This document shows, piece after piece, positions 1 through 8,409 of a stretch of DNA of 64,000 nucleotides. Under the pieces are notes generated by a model. That model was not told the origin of the DNA and searched no databases. It worked only from the letters and a program-made list of their open reading frames with translations. The stretch's first letter is position 1; each line of letters opens with the position of its first letter. Made by a program: the position numbers and the translations under genes. Source of the DNA: Gammaproteobacteria bacterium (GTDB taxonomy: Bacteria > Pseudomonadota > Gammaproteobacteria > SZUA-140); NCBI GenBank assembly GCA_021648525.1, contig JAKISP010000003.1, forward strand, positions 51,944-115,943. Direction: 5' to 3'.

Positions 1-410
1 TTGACGTAGAGAGAGTCAAACTGAAGCGGGTGTTTTGCAAGAGCATCCGCAAAAGTGTTGCCACCTTCTACATCCGCCTTAATCGCCATAATCAGTGTCG
101 ACATTGCAGGGTTATCATGCCCTTTGCCGATGATATCGAAAGATTGCACTAAGGGTACGCCAGAGGACATCATCGTAGACATTTGTCTGCTGAAAAGGGC
201 GATATCCTGGGGAGTGATTTTTCCTTTCCCCACCCCGCCGAAAAGTGACTTTGGCTTCTTTTTGACTTTTTTTGGGGTGATGCCCTGGCGACGAAGCTCG
301 GCTTTCACTAATGCAGGGGATATGCCGGCTATTTCACCGCTGACTCTGGTGCCTTTTCGGTCGGTGCCTTCCCACAGAAAAGTGTCTTTGCGCTTAGTTT
401 TAGTGGCCAT
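1..410 (-). CDS. pilC: Type IV pilus inner-membrane platform protein PilC (5'-part only)
   Basis: This is the N-terminal 136 residues of a type II secretion F-family protein; the rest lies left of the window. PilC is the polytopic inner-membrane platform on which PilB (extension) and PilT (retraction) act. The N-terminal residues (FLWEGTDRKGTRVSGE, then an ALVKAELRRQG helix) and the first T2SSF domain start (DIALFSRQMSTMMSSGVPL) are characteristic. The ATG at 408-410 is the only sensible start. It follows pilB on the same strand after 15 bp, so the two are co-transcribed. pilD would be expected next, outside the window. Confidence 0.93.
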   Translation of the reverse strand, partial: MATKTKRKDTFLWEGTDRKGTRVSGEIAGISPALVKAELRRQGITPKKVKKKPKSLFGGVGKGKITPQDIALFSRQMSTMMSSGVPLVQSFDIIGKGHDNPAMSTLIMAIKADVEGGNTFADALAKHPLQFDSLYV

Positions 411-425
411 TTGAATTTCCTGAGA

Positions 426-2144
426 TTAATCTGAGGTGACGATACGATTGAGTTCTTCCAGGCTGAGGATGCCTTGCCTGATCTTGATGAGTCCTGATGC
501 ATGAAGGTCGTTAACGCCCTCCGCTTTTGCCAGGTCTGCCAGTTGTATTGCATTGCCACCTTCCATGATGAGCTTTCCCATTGCCTCTGATATTGGCATC
601 ACCTGGTAGATACCGACTCGACCTTTGTAACCATTAGTGCATTGGTCGCATCCCACCGGACCAAAAATAGCCAGGTCGTTAAGCTCCTCTTCCTTGAAAC
701 CCTCTTTTAACAAGGCTTCCTTGGGGAGGTCAAGCGGCTGTTTACAGTGGCTGCATAAACGGCGCCCTAGTCTTTGTGCAATGATTAAACTCACGGCTGA
801 GGCGATGTTAAAGGGTGCGATGCCCATGTTGATCAGGCGTGTTAATGTCTGTGGCGCATCATTGGTGTGAAGCGTGGAGAGAACAAAGTGACCGGTTTGT
901 GCTGCTTTGATGGCAATCTCACCGGTTTCAATATCTCGAATCTCACCCACCATAATAATATCGGGATCCTGGCGAAGAAATGCTTTCAGTGCTGAGGGGA
1001 AAGTGAGGCCTGCCTTGGGGTTTACATTGACCTGATTAATGCCTGAGAGACCAATTTCAACGGGATCCTCAGCGGTTGAAATATTGCGATCATCCGTGTT
1101 TAGAATATTAAGCGCGGTATAAAGTGAGACTGTTTTACCGCTACCGGTTGGCCCTGTCACCAATACCATGCCATAAGGCTTGTGGATTGCGTCCATAAAG
1201 AGTTTTTTCTGATCTTCTTCATAACCCAGCGCATCAATCCCTAGCTGGGCACTACTGGGATCAAGAATACGCATCACTATCTTTTCACCGAACAGTGTGG
1301 GGCAAGTGCTGACACGAAAATCGATCGCACGTGTTTTTGATAGCTTCATCTTCATACGCCCATCCTGGGGAACGCGGCGTTCAGAAATATCCAGTTGAGA
1401 AAGCACTTTTATGCGTGCTGAAATCTTTCTTACCAATGTGATAGGGGGGTTGGCAACTTCCTGCAGGATACCGTCAATACGAAAGCGTACGCGGTAGACC
1501 TTTTCATAGGGTTCGAAGTGAAGATCTGACGCGCCTTTATTAATAGCATCTAATAGCACTTTATTAACGAAGCGGACAACGGGCGTGTCATCGACTTCTG
1601 TTTCATCTCCATCCTCTCCAGCCGCGTCTTCTTCGCCACTTGAAATATCGATGTCGTCCAGATCGGTATCATCCAGGTCATCCATTGAGGTATCTTGTTC
1701 ATTTAAGACGGTTTCGATGACCTTGGCTAGCTTATCTTCTTCAACCAGGATTGCTTCCGCATTGGCACCGACGTTGAATTTAAACTCATCTAGTGCATCT
1801 TGATTGGTTGGATCTGAAACGGCAACAAAGAGTCGGTTGCCACGTTTAAATAACGGCAGTGCATTGTGTTTCAGGATCATCTTATGGTCGACCAGGCTGG
1901 TCGCGGCAGATTCGAGATCCATGCTGTTTAAATCAAATATTGGTGTGCCAAATTCGTGTGCTGCCGCATGGGCGATGGCGCTGCTATCTAAAATTTCTTT
2001 TTCAACAAGATAGCGCACAAGCGGGGTTTTCTTTTTTGCAGCCTGCTCATGAGCTTCGATGGCTTTATCTTCTTCTAATAAGCCATCCAGCACCAATTTT
2101 CTAGCCAGGCCACTGAGATTTGTACTGGTTGATGGTGTGCTCAT
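426..2144 (-). CDS. pilB: Type IV pilus assembly ATPase PilB
   Basis: Hexameric cytoplasmic ATPase that powers pilus extension by acting on PilC. The protein has 572 residues, the normal length. An N-terminal MshEN/T2SSE-N domain (residues ~1-150) is followed by an acidic linker rich in Asp/Glu (~155-185). The motor domain has Walker A GPTGSGKT near residue 330, Asp-box and Walker B (DPDIIMVGEIRD) near 390-400, and a zinc-binding tetracysteine (CSHC...CDQC) near 463-500. It stands upstream of pilC and downstream of pilA and the O-ligase gene on the same strand, the usual pilin-locus arrangement. Confidence 0.97.
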   Translation of the reverse strand: MSTPSTSTNLSGLARKLVLDGLLEEDKAIEAHEQAAKKKTPLVRYLVEKEILDSSAIAHAAAHEFGTPIFDLNSMDLESAATSLVDHKMILKHNALPLFKRGNRLFVAVSDPTNQDALDEFKFNVGANAEAILVEEDKLAKVIETVLNEQDTSMDDLDDTDLDDIDISSGEEDAAGEDGDETEVDDTPVVRFVNKVLLDAINKGASDLHFEPYEKVYRVRFRIDGILQEVANPPITLVRKISARIKVLSQLDISERRVPQDGRMKMKLSKTRAIDFRVSTCPTLFGEKIVMRILDPSSAQLGIDALGYEEDQKKLFMDAIHKPYGMVLVTGPTGSGKTVSLYTALNILNTDDRNISTAEDPVEIGLSGINQVNVNPKAGLTFPSALKAFLRQDPDIIMVGEIRDIETGEIAIKAAQTGHFVLSTLHTNDAPQTLTRLINMGIAPFNIASAVSLIIAQRLGRRLCSHCKQPLDLPKEALLKEGFKEEELNDLAIFGPVGCDQCTNGYKGRVGIYQVMPISEAMGKLIMEGGNAIQLADLAKAEGVNDLHASGLIKIRQGILSLEELNRIVTSD

Positions 2145-2231
2145 AACTATCTGGATTAATAGGGGTTATTGTCTCATTGAAACTATCGGCCAGGCTTGCT
2201 AATTATTTAGCTGTAGCGAATAAGGTGTTAT

Positions 2232-3746
2232 TTAGTGGTTAATATGGTTTTCTAGCGAGAGACTAGCATTAAGGCGTTTTTTTTGATGGTCGTGTTCAGA
2301 TGAGCATACTTTCCCTTGTTGCCAGAATCTGGGAATAAATTGAGCGGTGGTCGGCTCGTGAAGCGCGATGGTTTTTTCAGGGGAGGGGCTTTGATTGATG
2401 CCGATAACAAGTAAACTAATACTGAGTATCACGATGCCTGGAAACAGCGTGTTGGTGATGTTTGATTTTTTTATTTGAGGGTGAGAAGAGAGGTGTATGC
2501 CTATCATCCAGCCGATGATAAGAACCATCATTGTTTGGCTGACCGGCATCACGATCACGCCGCTAAACAGCGAGTGGGTAGTTCCTGCTATCAATGATGC
2601 AAAAAGCGCAATACGTATGTTGAGGGATTTGGTGGTTTCTTCAGTAGTCTGAGATTGATTATCTCTTTTTATCCAAAAATATAGCCCGTATAGAAAAATA
2701 AAAAGCGTAATAAAGGCGGCGGGCAGTCCCCATTCTGCTGCTATTTGAAGGATTGAATTATGTGGGTGGGCCGCGATGAAATTTTGTGGATCACAAGCGT
2801 AATGCATGGGCCCGATGCCGAGCAATGGATTTTGCTGGATAAAGAGCCATGAGCGTTCCCATAGGTAGAACCTGGCGTTGACACTCGATAACCGCGTGAT
2901 GGGGGTGTCGCTGATGTCGGTCGTTAGCATGAGTGGCACGATATAAAAAAGTAAGGTATAGAGCGCAACCCCTGTTATGGCTGCGATAACCTGTAATTTT
3001 ATCCACGTGATGGCATGTTTTTGATAGATGGTTAGTGAGGCGATCATCGCGATTGTTATCGCCAGCATGGTGCCGCGAGATCCAGAGATCAACAATAATA
3101 GCCACCAGCAGGCACTCATTAACAGTATGCCTGCACAGTATCCCTTGTGCTTTTGTGCATAGAGAATGAAAGGCAGTACGATGAGTGGTAACGTCCAGCT
3201 CTGCAGTTGATTAAAAAATCGGATATTTGAAAAGCCTAAAAATAGGTCGTGAGGATGCCAGTGATTGTTTGAGGTGATGGCTGCCGTGTATGCGGTGAGT
3301 ACTGACGTGCTCTGTATTAATACCAGGGCTATGATGCTGAACAGTATGATTTTCTGGCACTCATTGGGGGCGGCGATGTATGCCGCTGCAATGGATAAAC
3401 ATGCGATAAATAAAAGTGTGAATTGCCCGGTTTCTATCATGGAAAGGAATGGGTAATCCGCATTGATGCTGGATAGTATGCCAATGAGTAACAGTAAAAA
3501 AAACAGGTTCTTTATAGTGCCAAGAAGTTGATTTAACACCGTGTGAATGTTGTTTCGAAACAGGGTCGCTGCGCAGATTGCCAGGAAAATGAGCAGGGTG
3601 ATCTGGAAAAATCGACTTTCGTTATAAGGCCCTAAGTTGTTAATAAAATCAATATTACTGGTTGAAAAAATAATGTACAAACAGCATAGGCTAACGGTTA
3701 AAATCCCTGATAATCGTTGTGTTGGTGTTTTATTTGAACTTTGCAT
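2232..3746 (-). CDS. O-antigen ligase-like protein, probable pilin O-oligosaccharyltransferase (PglL/TfpO type)
   Basis: A 504-residue polytopic membrane protein with about 10-12 hydrophobic segments and a Wzy_C/O-antigen-ligase signature: a large periplasmic loop ending in AAHPHNSILQIAAEWG (near residue 330), where the HxHN motif is typical of the family. Members either ligate O-antigen to lipid A or transfer lipid-linked glycans to pilin. Its position directly downstream of the major pilin gene, separated only by a terminator hairpin, is that of tfpO/pilO in Pseudomonas aeruginosa 1244. This favours pilin glycosylation. Substrate and specificity are inferred from context; general O-antigen ligase activity cannot be excluded. 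Confidence 0.75.
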   Translation of the reverse strand: MQSSNKTPTQRLSGILTVSLCCLYIIFSTSNIDFINNLGPYNESRFFQITLLIFLAICAATLFRNNIHTVLNQLLGTIKNLFFLLLLIGILSSINADYPFLSMIETGQFTLLFIACLSIAAAYIAAPNECQKIILFSIIALVLIQSTSVLTAYTAAITSNNHWHPHDLFLGFSNIRFFNQLQSWTLPLIVLPFILYAQKHKGYCAGILLMSACWWLLLLISGSRGTMLAITIAMIASLTIYQKHAITWIKLQVIAAITGVALYTLLFYIVPLMLTTDISDTPITRLSSVNARFYLWERSWLFIQQNPLLGIGPMHYACDPQNFIAAHPHNSILQIAAEWGLPAAFITLFIFLYGLYFWIKRDNQSQTTEETTKSLNIRIALFASLIAGTTHSLFSGVIVMPVSQTMMVLIIGWMIGIHLSSHPQIKKSNITNTLFPGIVILSISLLVIGINQSPSPEKTIALHEPTTAQFIPRFWQQGKVCSSEHDHQKKRLNASLSLENHINH

Positions 3747-3764
3747 GTCCTGATATGAGGTAAT

Positions 3765-3804
3765 AAAAAATCCTGCCCTATCAAAATATAGAGCAGGATT
3801 TTTT
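3765..3804 (-). terminator. Rho-independent terminator downstream of pilA
   Basis: Stem TCCTGC/GCAGGA (3771-3776 with 3793-3798), extended inward by CTAT/ATAG around a CAAAAT loop, flanked by six A on one side and six T on the other, so it can work in both directions. It lies 30 bp after the pilA stop and before the O-ligase gene. It may limit read-through from the strongly expressed pilin gene. Confidence 0.85.
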
Positions 3805-3833
3805 AGTTGACTAATGTAAATTAGCGACTGTTG

Positions 3834-4316
3834 CTAGCTAGCACCCTTCACGAATTTGGTACATGCTGCGTCTGCAGTAACCGGTATCCATTGCACCTGG
3901 CCAGCGGCGGCATTTACTACAGGCCTGATGTCAAAGGTGCAGCCGCCCAATTCAGCCCCCTGATCGTCGATATTAATACCTGTAGCTGCTAATGTGACAG
4001 TGGAGCCGTATTTGCTAGCTGGCATGGCGGTGATGCCGTAAGGAGCCAGGTCAGCTATTGCATCACATGAGCCAAATAAACCACCGTTATCAGTGATGCA
4101 CTCGCCAACAGCTAATTTTACTCCGGCGATGTTTGATAACTCATCGCCCCATTTAGCACGTGTGATGTAATCCTGGTAGGCTGGAATGGCAATCGCGGCC
4201 AAAATACCGATAATCGCGACCACAATCATTAACTCGATGAGTGTGAAGCCCTGTTGCAGGGATTTTTTCATATCGAGTTTCATGCTGCTTAATGTGCCTG
4301 GTTGTAATTTTTTCAT
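3834..4316 (-). CDS. pilA: Major type IV pilin PilA
   Basis: Type IVa pilin precursor of 160 residues. The ATG at 4314-4316 is chosen because an AGGAG (complement of 4324-4328) lies 7 nt upstream; a later ATG at 4271 lacks this. The prepilin peptidase motif is [10 protein letters not shown], giving Phe+1 and Glu+5 in the mature protein, followed by the hydrophobic alpha1 helix ([20 protein letters not shown]). Four cysteines lie in the globular head. The protein ends in KFVKGAS, with a C-terminal serine. The gene sits between pilR and an O-ligase-like gene and has its own sigma-54 promoter. Confidence 0.95.
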   Translation of the reverse strand: MKKLQPGTLSSMKLDMKKSLQQGFTLIELMIVVAIIGILAAIAIPAYQDYITRAKWGDELSNIAGVKLAVGECITDNGGLFGSCDAIADLAPYGITAMPASKYGSTVTLAATGINIDDQGAELGGCTFDIRPVVNAAAGQVQWIPVTADAACTKFVKGAS

Positions 4317-4411
4317 TGCTGTTCTCCTGGGTGTGATAATCATTAGCGCTTCTGGCGTTGCCCTTTAACTCTCCATGCACAGGAGATATGCTTGCCTCGC
4401 ACATTGGTATC

Positions 4412-4427
4412 TGCATGCACCGTGCCA
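4412..4427 (-). promoter_or_regulatory. Sigma-54 (RpoN) promoter of pilA
   Basis: The minus strand reads TGGCAC-GGTGC-ATGCA, matching the -24/-12 consensus TGGCAC-N5-TTGCA with the invariant GG and GC at the correct spacing. The transcript would start near 4402, leaving a leader of about 85 nt before the pilA ATG. The adjacent pilS-pilR pair encodes the sigma-54 activator known to drive pilA. Confidence 0.85.
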
Positions 4428-4480
4428 AACTTTAGTTTTTTGTGGGGTGTGGGTGGATTCCGCTGTTTTGGCTGTCAACT

Positions 4481-4496
4481 TGTGATGGTGGTCACA
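4481..4496. promoter_or_regulatory. CRP/Vfr-type operator
   Basis: TGTGA-N6-TCACA, a perfect match to the half-sites and spacing of the CRP/Vfr consensus, located about 80 bp upstream of the pilA transcription start and 147 bp from the pilR stop. It suggests cAMP control of pilin expression, as known for type IV pili in Pseudomonas. The assignment rests on motif match only. Confidence 0.55.
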
Positions 4497-4557
4497 AAAA
4501 GCAGTGGTTTTGTTCTGCATTACGAGAGATTGACTGGGGATTTCAGGATGATTAGTT

Positions 4558-4581
4558 GCGCATTTTGCGCAAAATATGCGC
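4558..4581. repeat. 24-bp near-palindrome upstream of pilA
   Basis: A GCGCAT arm and an ATGCGC arm surround a TTTGCGCAAA core, making a nearly perfect nested inverted repeat in the pilA-pilR intergenic region (4317-4629). It could be a dimeric operator for a pilin regulator or an RNA hairpin at the end of the pilR transcript. It lacks a T-run, so a terminator is unlikely. Confidence 0.5.
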
Positions 4582-4629
4582 TTAATGAGCAGTGGTTGAT
4601 TAGTTGAGCTATTGTTGGAGAGGTGAAAT

Positions 4630-5982
4630 TCACAGTCCTAATTTTTTCATGCGGTAACGTAGCGCACCAAATGAAATGCCGAGCATTTTTGCTGCTGCGG
4701 TTTTGTTATATTTGCTCTGTTCAAGGGCCTTGACGATGGTTTTCTTTTCGATATTCCCGAGTAGTGGATCAAGGGACTGATTGTCTGTTACTTGTGGTGC
4801 AGTGGCTGGAGGAGCGGCTTGTTCTAGTGGCGAGTTGTGTACTAATTGTAGGTCTTCGACACGAATAGTCTCTTTCTCGCACAAGGTCATCGCGCGTTCC
4901 AGGATGTTTTCCAGCTCTCTGACGTTGCCTGGAAAATGATATTGTTGAAGTGACGAGAGGGCATCAGTATCAATGGCGGGTGTGCTGGCACCGTTATCAA
5001 GCGCTAGTTTTTTTAATATATGGTCGATGAGTGGTGGAATATCTTCAGTGCGTTCCCGTAGCGCTGGCATGTGGAGTTCGATCACGTTGATTCGGTAAAA
5101 TAGATCTTGCCGGAATTGCCCTTCCCTGACGAGTTGAGATAGATCTTTATGGGTGGCGCTAAGGATGCGTACATCAACCCTGGTTTCCTGATGTGCACCG
5201 ACGGGTCGAACTGCTTTTTCCTGGATGGCTCGCAGCAGCTTGACCTGCATATGAAGTGGTAAATCGGCCACTTCGTCCAGAAACAGCGTGCCACCATCTG
5301 CGGCCTGGAAGAGGCCATCTTTATTGGTGGTTGCACCGGTAAAGCTGCCTTTTATGTGGCCGAAAAATTCGCTTTCCACTAATGCCTCAGGGATTGCGCC
5401 GCAATTGACCGGGATAAAGTCTTTGTCTGCCCTGGCCCCTTGTTCATGTATCAGGCGAGCGGCAAGTTCTTTGCCAGTACCTGATTCGCCGCTGATATGT
5501 ACTGGGGCCTGGCTGCGCGCCAATTTTCTAATGGTCGTTCGAGTGTTTTCTATTTCAGCGGAATTGCCTAGCAGTGTGAGTGCGGCTTCTGGTGTGTTTT
5601 TTTGCTGTTTTGGGCTGAGCTTAAGTGCGGTGGTGACCAGTGAGCGTAACATCCCTAAATCCACCGGTTTTGATACAAAATCAAACGCCCCTGCTTTTAG
5701 CGCGAGAACGGCGGATTCCATGTTTCCATGGGCGGTGATGACGGCGGAGGGGACTTCAGGGTGGCGCTCCTGTATGAATTGCACAAGCTCGATACCGTTA
5801 CCATCTGGCAGTTTCATGTCAGTGAGACACAAGTCGATGTCAGGGTGTTGTAACAGCACGGCTTTGGCTGCGGTGACAGAGTCTGCGGTATGGCAGTCGA
5901 TTCCCATTCTTAACAGGGTCAGTTCCAGCAGTTCGCAGATATCAGGTTCATCGTCTACTACAAGGGCGGTTGGTTGGCTCAT
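4630..5982 (-). CDS. pilR: Sigma-54-dependent response regulator PilR
   Basis: NtrC-family activator of 450 residues. Receiver domain at residues 1-~120 with phosphoacceptor Asp55 in LCLTDMKLPDGNG; AAA+ domain (~140-370) with Walker A GESGTGKE and the sigma-54 contact loop GSFTGA near residue 213; Fis-type HTH at the C terminus (NKTAAAKMLGISFGALRYRM). The GSFTGA variant and the C-terminal helix are as in known PilR. The partner kinase gene pilS abuts it upstream, and its target, the pilA sigma-54 promoter, lies directly downstream. Confidence 0.95.
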   Translation of the reverse strand: MSQPTALVVDDEPDICELLELTLLRMGIDCHTADSVTAAKAVLLQHPDIDLCLTDMKLPDGNGIELVQFIQERHPEVPSAVITAHGNMESAVLALKAGAFDFVSKPVDLGMLRSLVTTALKLSPKQQKNTPEAALTLLGNSAEIENTRTTIRKLARSQAPVHISGESGTGKELAARLIHEQGARADKDFIPVNCGAIPEALVESEFFGHIKGSFTGATTNKDGLFQAADGGTLFLDEVADLPLHMQVKLLRAIQEKAVRPVGAHQETRVDVRILSATHKDLSQLVREGQFRQDLFYRINVIELHMPALRERTEDIPPLIDHILKKLALDNGASTPAIDTDALSSLQQYHFPGNVRELENILERAMTLCEKETIRVEDLQLVHNSPLEQAAPPATAPQVTDNQSLDPLLGNIEKKTIVKALEQSKYNKTAAAKMLGISFGALRYRMKKLGL

Positions 5983-5983
5983 A

Positions 5984-7606
5984 TTAAATTACCTGTCGTC
6001 TCCTGGGGTCGGCAAAGGTGATGCGAAAGCAGCTACCCCTGATAGTATCTGGGCTAGCATCTGGAATATAATGAAGGTGGGCCTGGTTGGACTCACATAG
6101 TTCGCGAGAGATGTATAGCCCAAGGCCTGAGCCATTAGCGGCGGTGGTGAAAAATGGTTCAAAGATGTGTTCGGCAAGTGCCGTCTCTACCCCTTTGCCG
6201 TTGTCGATGATTTCAAGGTAGGGGATGTTGGATTCTTTAACGATTCCTGCCTGTAGCCATAGTTGGGGCAGACTGTCCTGGTCGCCATGGTGAAGCCCAT
6301 TTTGACAGAGGTTTAGTACAACCTGTTGTAGTTGGCTGTCATCAAAGCGAATGATATTGACCTCATCGGTTGGTGTGTGGTGTATCTGAGAATTCAGCAC
6401 GTCTTCATTAAGGCAAAAGTCATCTACAAATGATGCAAGCCATTGATTGAGATCAATCTCTTCTGGACTAGAGCGATCCCGTCGGTTTAGTTGCATGATG
6501 TTTTCAATAATCGTATTGACTCGTTGAGAGTGGTTCTGGATGATTTCAGTGAGGCGTATTTCGCTCTTATCGAGGTTTGATGATTCTGCGAGTAGTTGCC
6601 CTGCATGGCTAATTGCGCCCAGTGGATTGCGAATTTCATGGGCGATACTGGCGGTCAGGTGGCCGAGAGAGGCCAGTTTTAATTGTTGTGCCTGTTGAGC
6701 AATAGCGGCCATATCTTCAAGAAAGATAAGTGTGCCTGAGTCATTATCTTTTCCCAGGTGGGCAAAGCGAGGCATGATGCTGGGGGCGCTTTCTGATGAT
6801 TTAAAGGGTTGTGGCTCATCGTTTGGGTGGGTCCACCAATGTTCGACCTGGCGCATAAGCGGGACTGATAATTCGCTAATCGTCGCTTCATTTGATCGTT
6901 TTTCACCTAACAGGTTACGAGCAGAGGCGTTGATAAGGTGGATTTTTTTGTGGTGGTCGATCACTAAAATACCGGTTTGCATGCGCTGGATGATGTATTC
7001 AGTTAGTTGTGCCATGCTGGCGAGGTCTACGCCGCGTTTTTCAGCAAGGGCCTCACTTTCGTGTAGTCTTTTTGCTAATGCTTGAGCAAGGATGGCGGTC
7101 GCGAAGAGGCTGGCACCCAGCAGGCCAGCCTGGGTGTAATTAGTGTCCCATATTGGGTTACTCCATGAAGTGTAGATCTGCTCGGATAGTAGTGCGATAG
7201 TCGCAATTGAGGCGATTAAAATGGCAGCTCGACCAAAGATCAGGAGGCTTCCACCGGCGACAGCGATGACGAGTAGTATCCCTATGCCGCTTCCAATGCC
7301 ACCGCTTGCGTGCATGAGGAGGGTGATGATGGCGATATCGACAAGGACATGAGCGTAAACCTGAGATTTAAAGTGCGGTGCCTGTCTTTTGATCGATATG
7401 ACATTTAAAAGGCCTACAATGAGATAGACAATGCTAGTGGTGTAGAACAGGTTGAAGTTGCTGGAGCCTAGCGGATATGGGATTGAGTCCGAATAGCAGA
7501 GAATAGAGGCCAGGCCTGCGAGCGTAATGCGATACAGATTTAACAGACGCAGGGGAAACCACATCTGTGTATTGACTGTCTGCCTGGTTTTGCTGTTACT
7601 CAGCAT
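5984..7606 (-). CDS. pilS: Sensor histidine kinase PilS
   Basis: A 540-residue membrane kinase: about six N-terminal hydrophobic segments (residues ~20-190), a PAS-like region (~205-300), HisKA box with phospho-His in SIAHEIRNPLGAI near residue 322, and an HATPase_c domain with N box (LNLCQNGLHHG), G1 (DNGKGV) and F/G2 (FFTTAANGSGLGL) boxes. It phosphorylates PilR to control pilA; in Pseudomonas PilS senses pilin levels in the membrane. The stop lies one base before the pilR start region, so translation is probably coupled. Confidence 0.95.
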   Translation of the reverse strand: MLSNSKTRQTVNTQMWFPLRLLNLYRITLAGLASILCYSDSIPYPLGSSNFNLFYTTSIVYLIVGLLNVISIKRQAPHFKSQVYAHVLVDIAIITLLMHASGGIGSGIGILLVIAVAGGSLLIFGRAAILIASIATIALLSEQIYTSWSNPIWDTNYTQAGLLGASLFATAILAQALAKRLHESEALAEKRGVDLASMAQLTEYIIQRMQTGILVIDHHKKIHLINASARNLLGEKRSNEATISELSVPLMRQVEHWWTHPNDEPQPFKSSESAPSIMPRFAHLGKDNDSGTLIFLEDMAAIAQQAQQLKLASLGHLTASIAHEIRNPLGAISHAGQLLAESSNLDKSEIRLTEIIQNHSQRVNTIIENIMQLNRRDRSSPEEIDLNQWLASFVDDFCLNEDVLNSQIHHTPTDEVNIIRFDDSQLQQVVLNLCQNGLHHGDQDSLPQLWLQAGIVKESNIPYLEIIDNGKGVETALAEHIFEPFFTTAANGSGLGLYISRELCESNQAHLHYIPDASPDTIRGSCFRITFADPRRRQVI

Positions 7607-7702
7607 GGTCGTTGGTGTTTTTCTATTCTATGTGGACTATTTAAGCTATCGTCATTCAGATTGTTTTTATTAAATTTCTATTTTTCCTGTATCCTGGTTT
7701 TT

Positions 7703-8308
7703 ATGAAAAATGCGTTGATTTATCTCGTTTCTCAGTCACCACGTCGGCGTGAATTGTTGTACCAGATTGGTGTTGAGCATGAGGTGCTTGTGGCTGATAT
7801 CGATGAAACGCCGTCTGTTGGCGAGGTGGCAGAGTTGTATGTGACCCGTATGGCATTAGAAAAGGCACGTGCGGGGCGGGCAAGCCTGTCTGTGATCGAT
7901 AAGCCGCTGTTGGCGGCGGACACCTCGGTGGTGGTTGATGATGAGATTTTAGGTAAGCCGCTTGATGAGGCGGATGCGTGTGCGATGCTGCAGCGCCTCG
8001 CTGGGCGAACCCATCGGGTGATCAGTGCGGTGGCGCTGGTTGATGAGGCGATTGAGGTGAGTCGTTTGAGTGTCAGTCATGTCGCATTTCGTGATATCAA
8101 CGATGAAGAGATACGTGCTTATTGGCGCAGTGGCGAGCCTGCGGATAAGGCGGGTGGCTACGGTATTCAGGGGGCTGGCGCATGCTTTATCGAGCGACTT
8201 GAAGGGAGTTATTCGGGGGTGATGGGGTTACCACTGTTTGAAACGGCGGCTTTGATGCGCGATTTTGGGATTCAACTGCCAATTTTTAGTGCTAATACCC
8301 ACAAATAG
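7703..8308 (+). CDS. maf: Maf-family nucleotide pyrophosphatase
   Basis: Maf proteins hydrolyse dTTP/UTP or modified nucleotides and are linked to septum inhibition. The protein has 201 residues from the ATG at 7703; the upstream in-frame extension begins with a hydrophobic stretch atypical of the family and is discarded. Visible motifs: SQSPRRRELL at the N terminus (phosphate loop), ADTSVVVDD with the catalytic Asp, and GKP. It is divergent from pilS and upstream of rng; maf-rng adjacency is common in gammaproteobacteria. Confidence 0.93.
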   Translation: MKNALIYLVSQSPRRRELLYQIGVEHEVLVADIDETPSVGEVAELYVTRMALEKARAGRASLSVIDKPLLAADTSVVVDDEILGKPLDEADACAMLQRLAGRTHRVISAVALVDEAIEVSRLSVSHVAFRDINDEEIRAYWRSGEPADKAGGYGIQGAGACFIERLEGSYSGVMGLPLFETAALMRDFGIQLPIFSANTHK

Positions 8309-8409
8309 AGCGCTAAAGCCCTCTTCTGGTGATGTTTCTTGTGCGTAATAAGGGGTAGACTCTGTCGGCTACAGATATATAGTTCGCGGCCTTGGTGGAA
8401 AAATGACCC

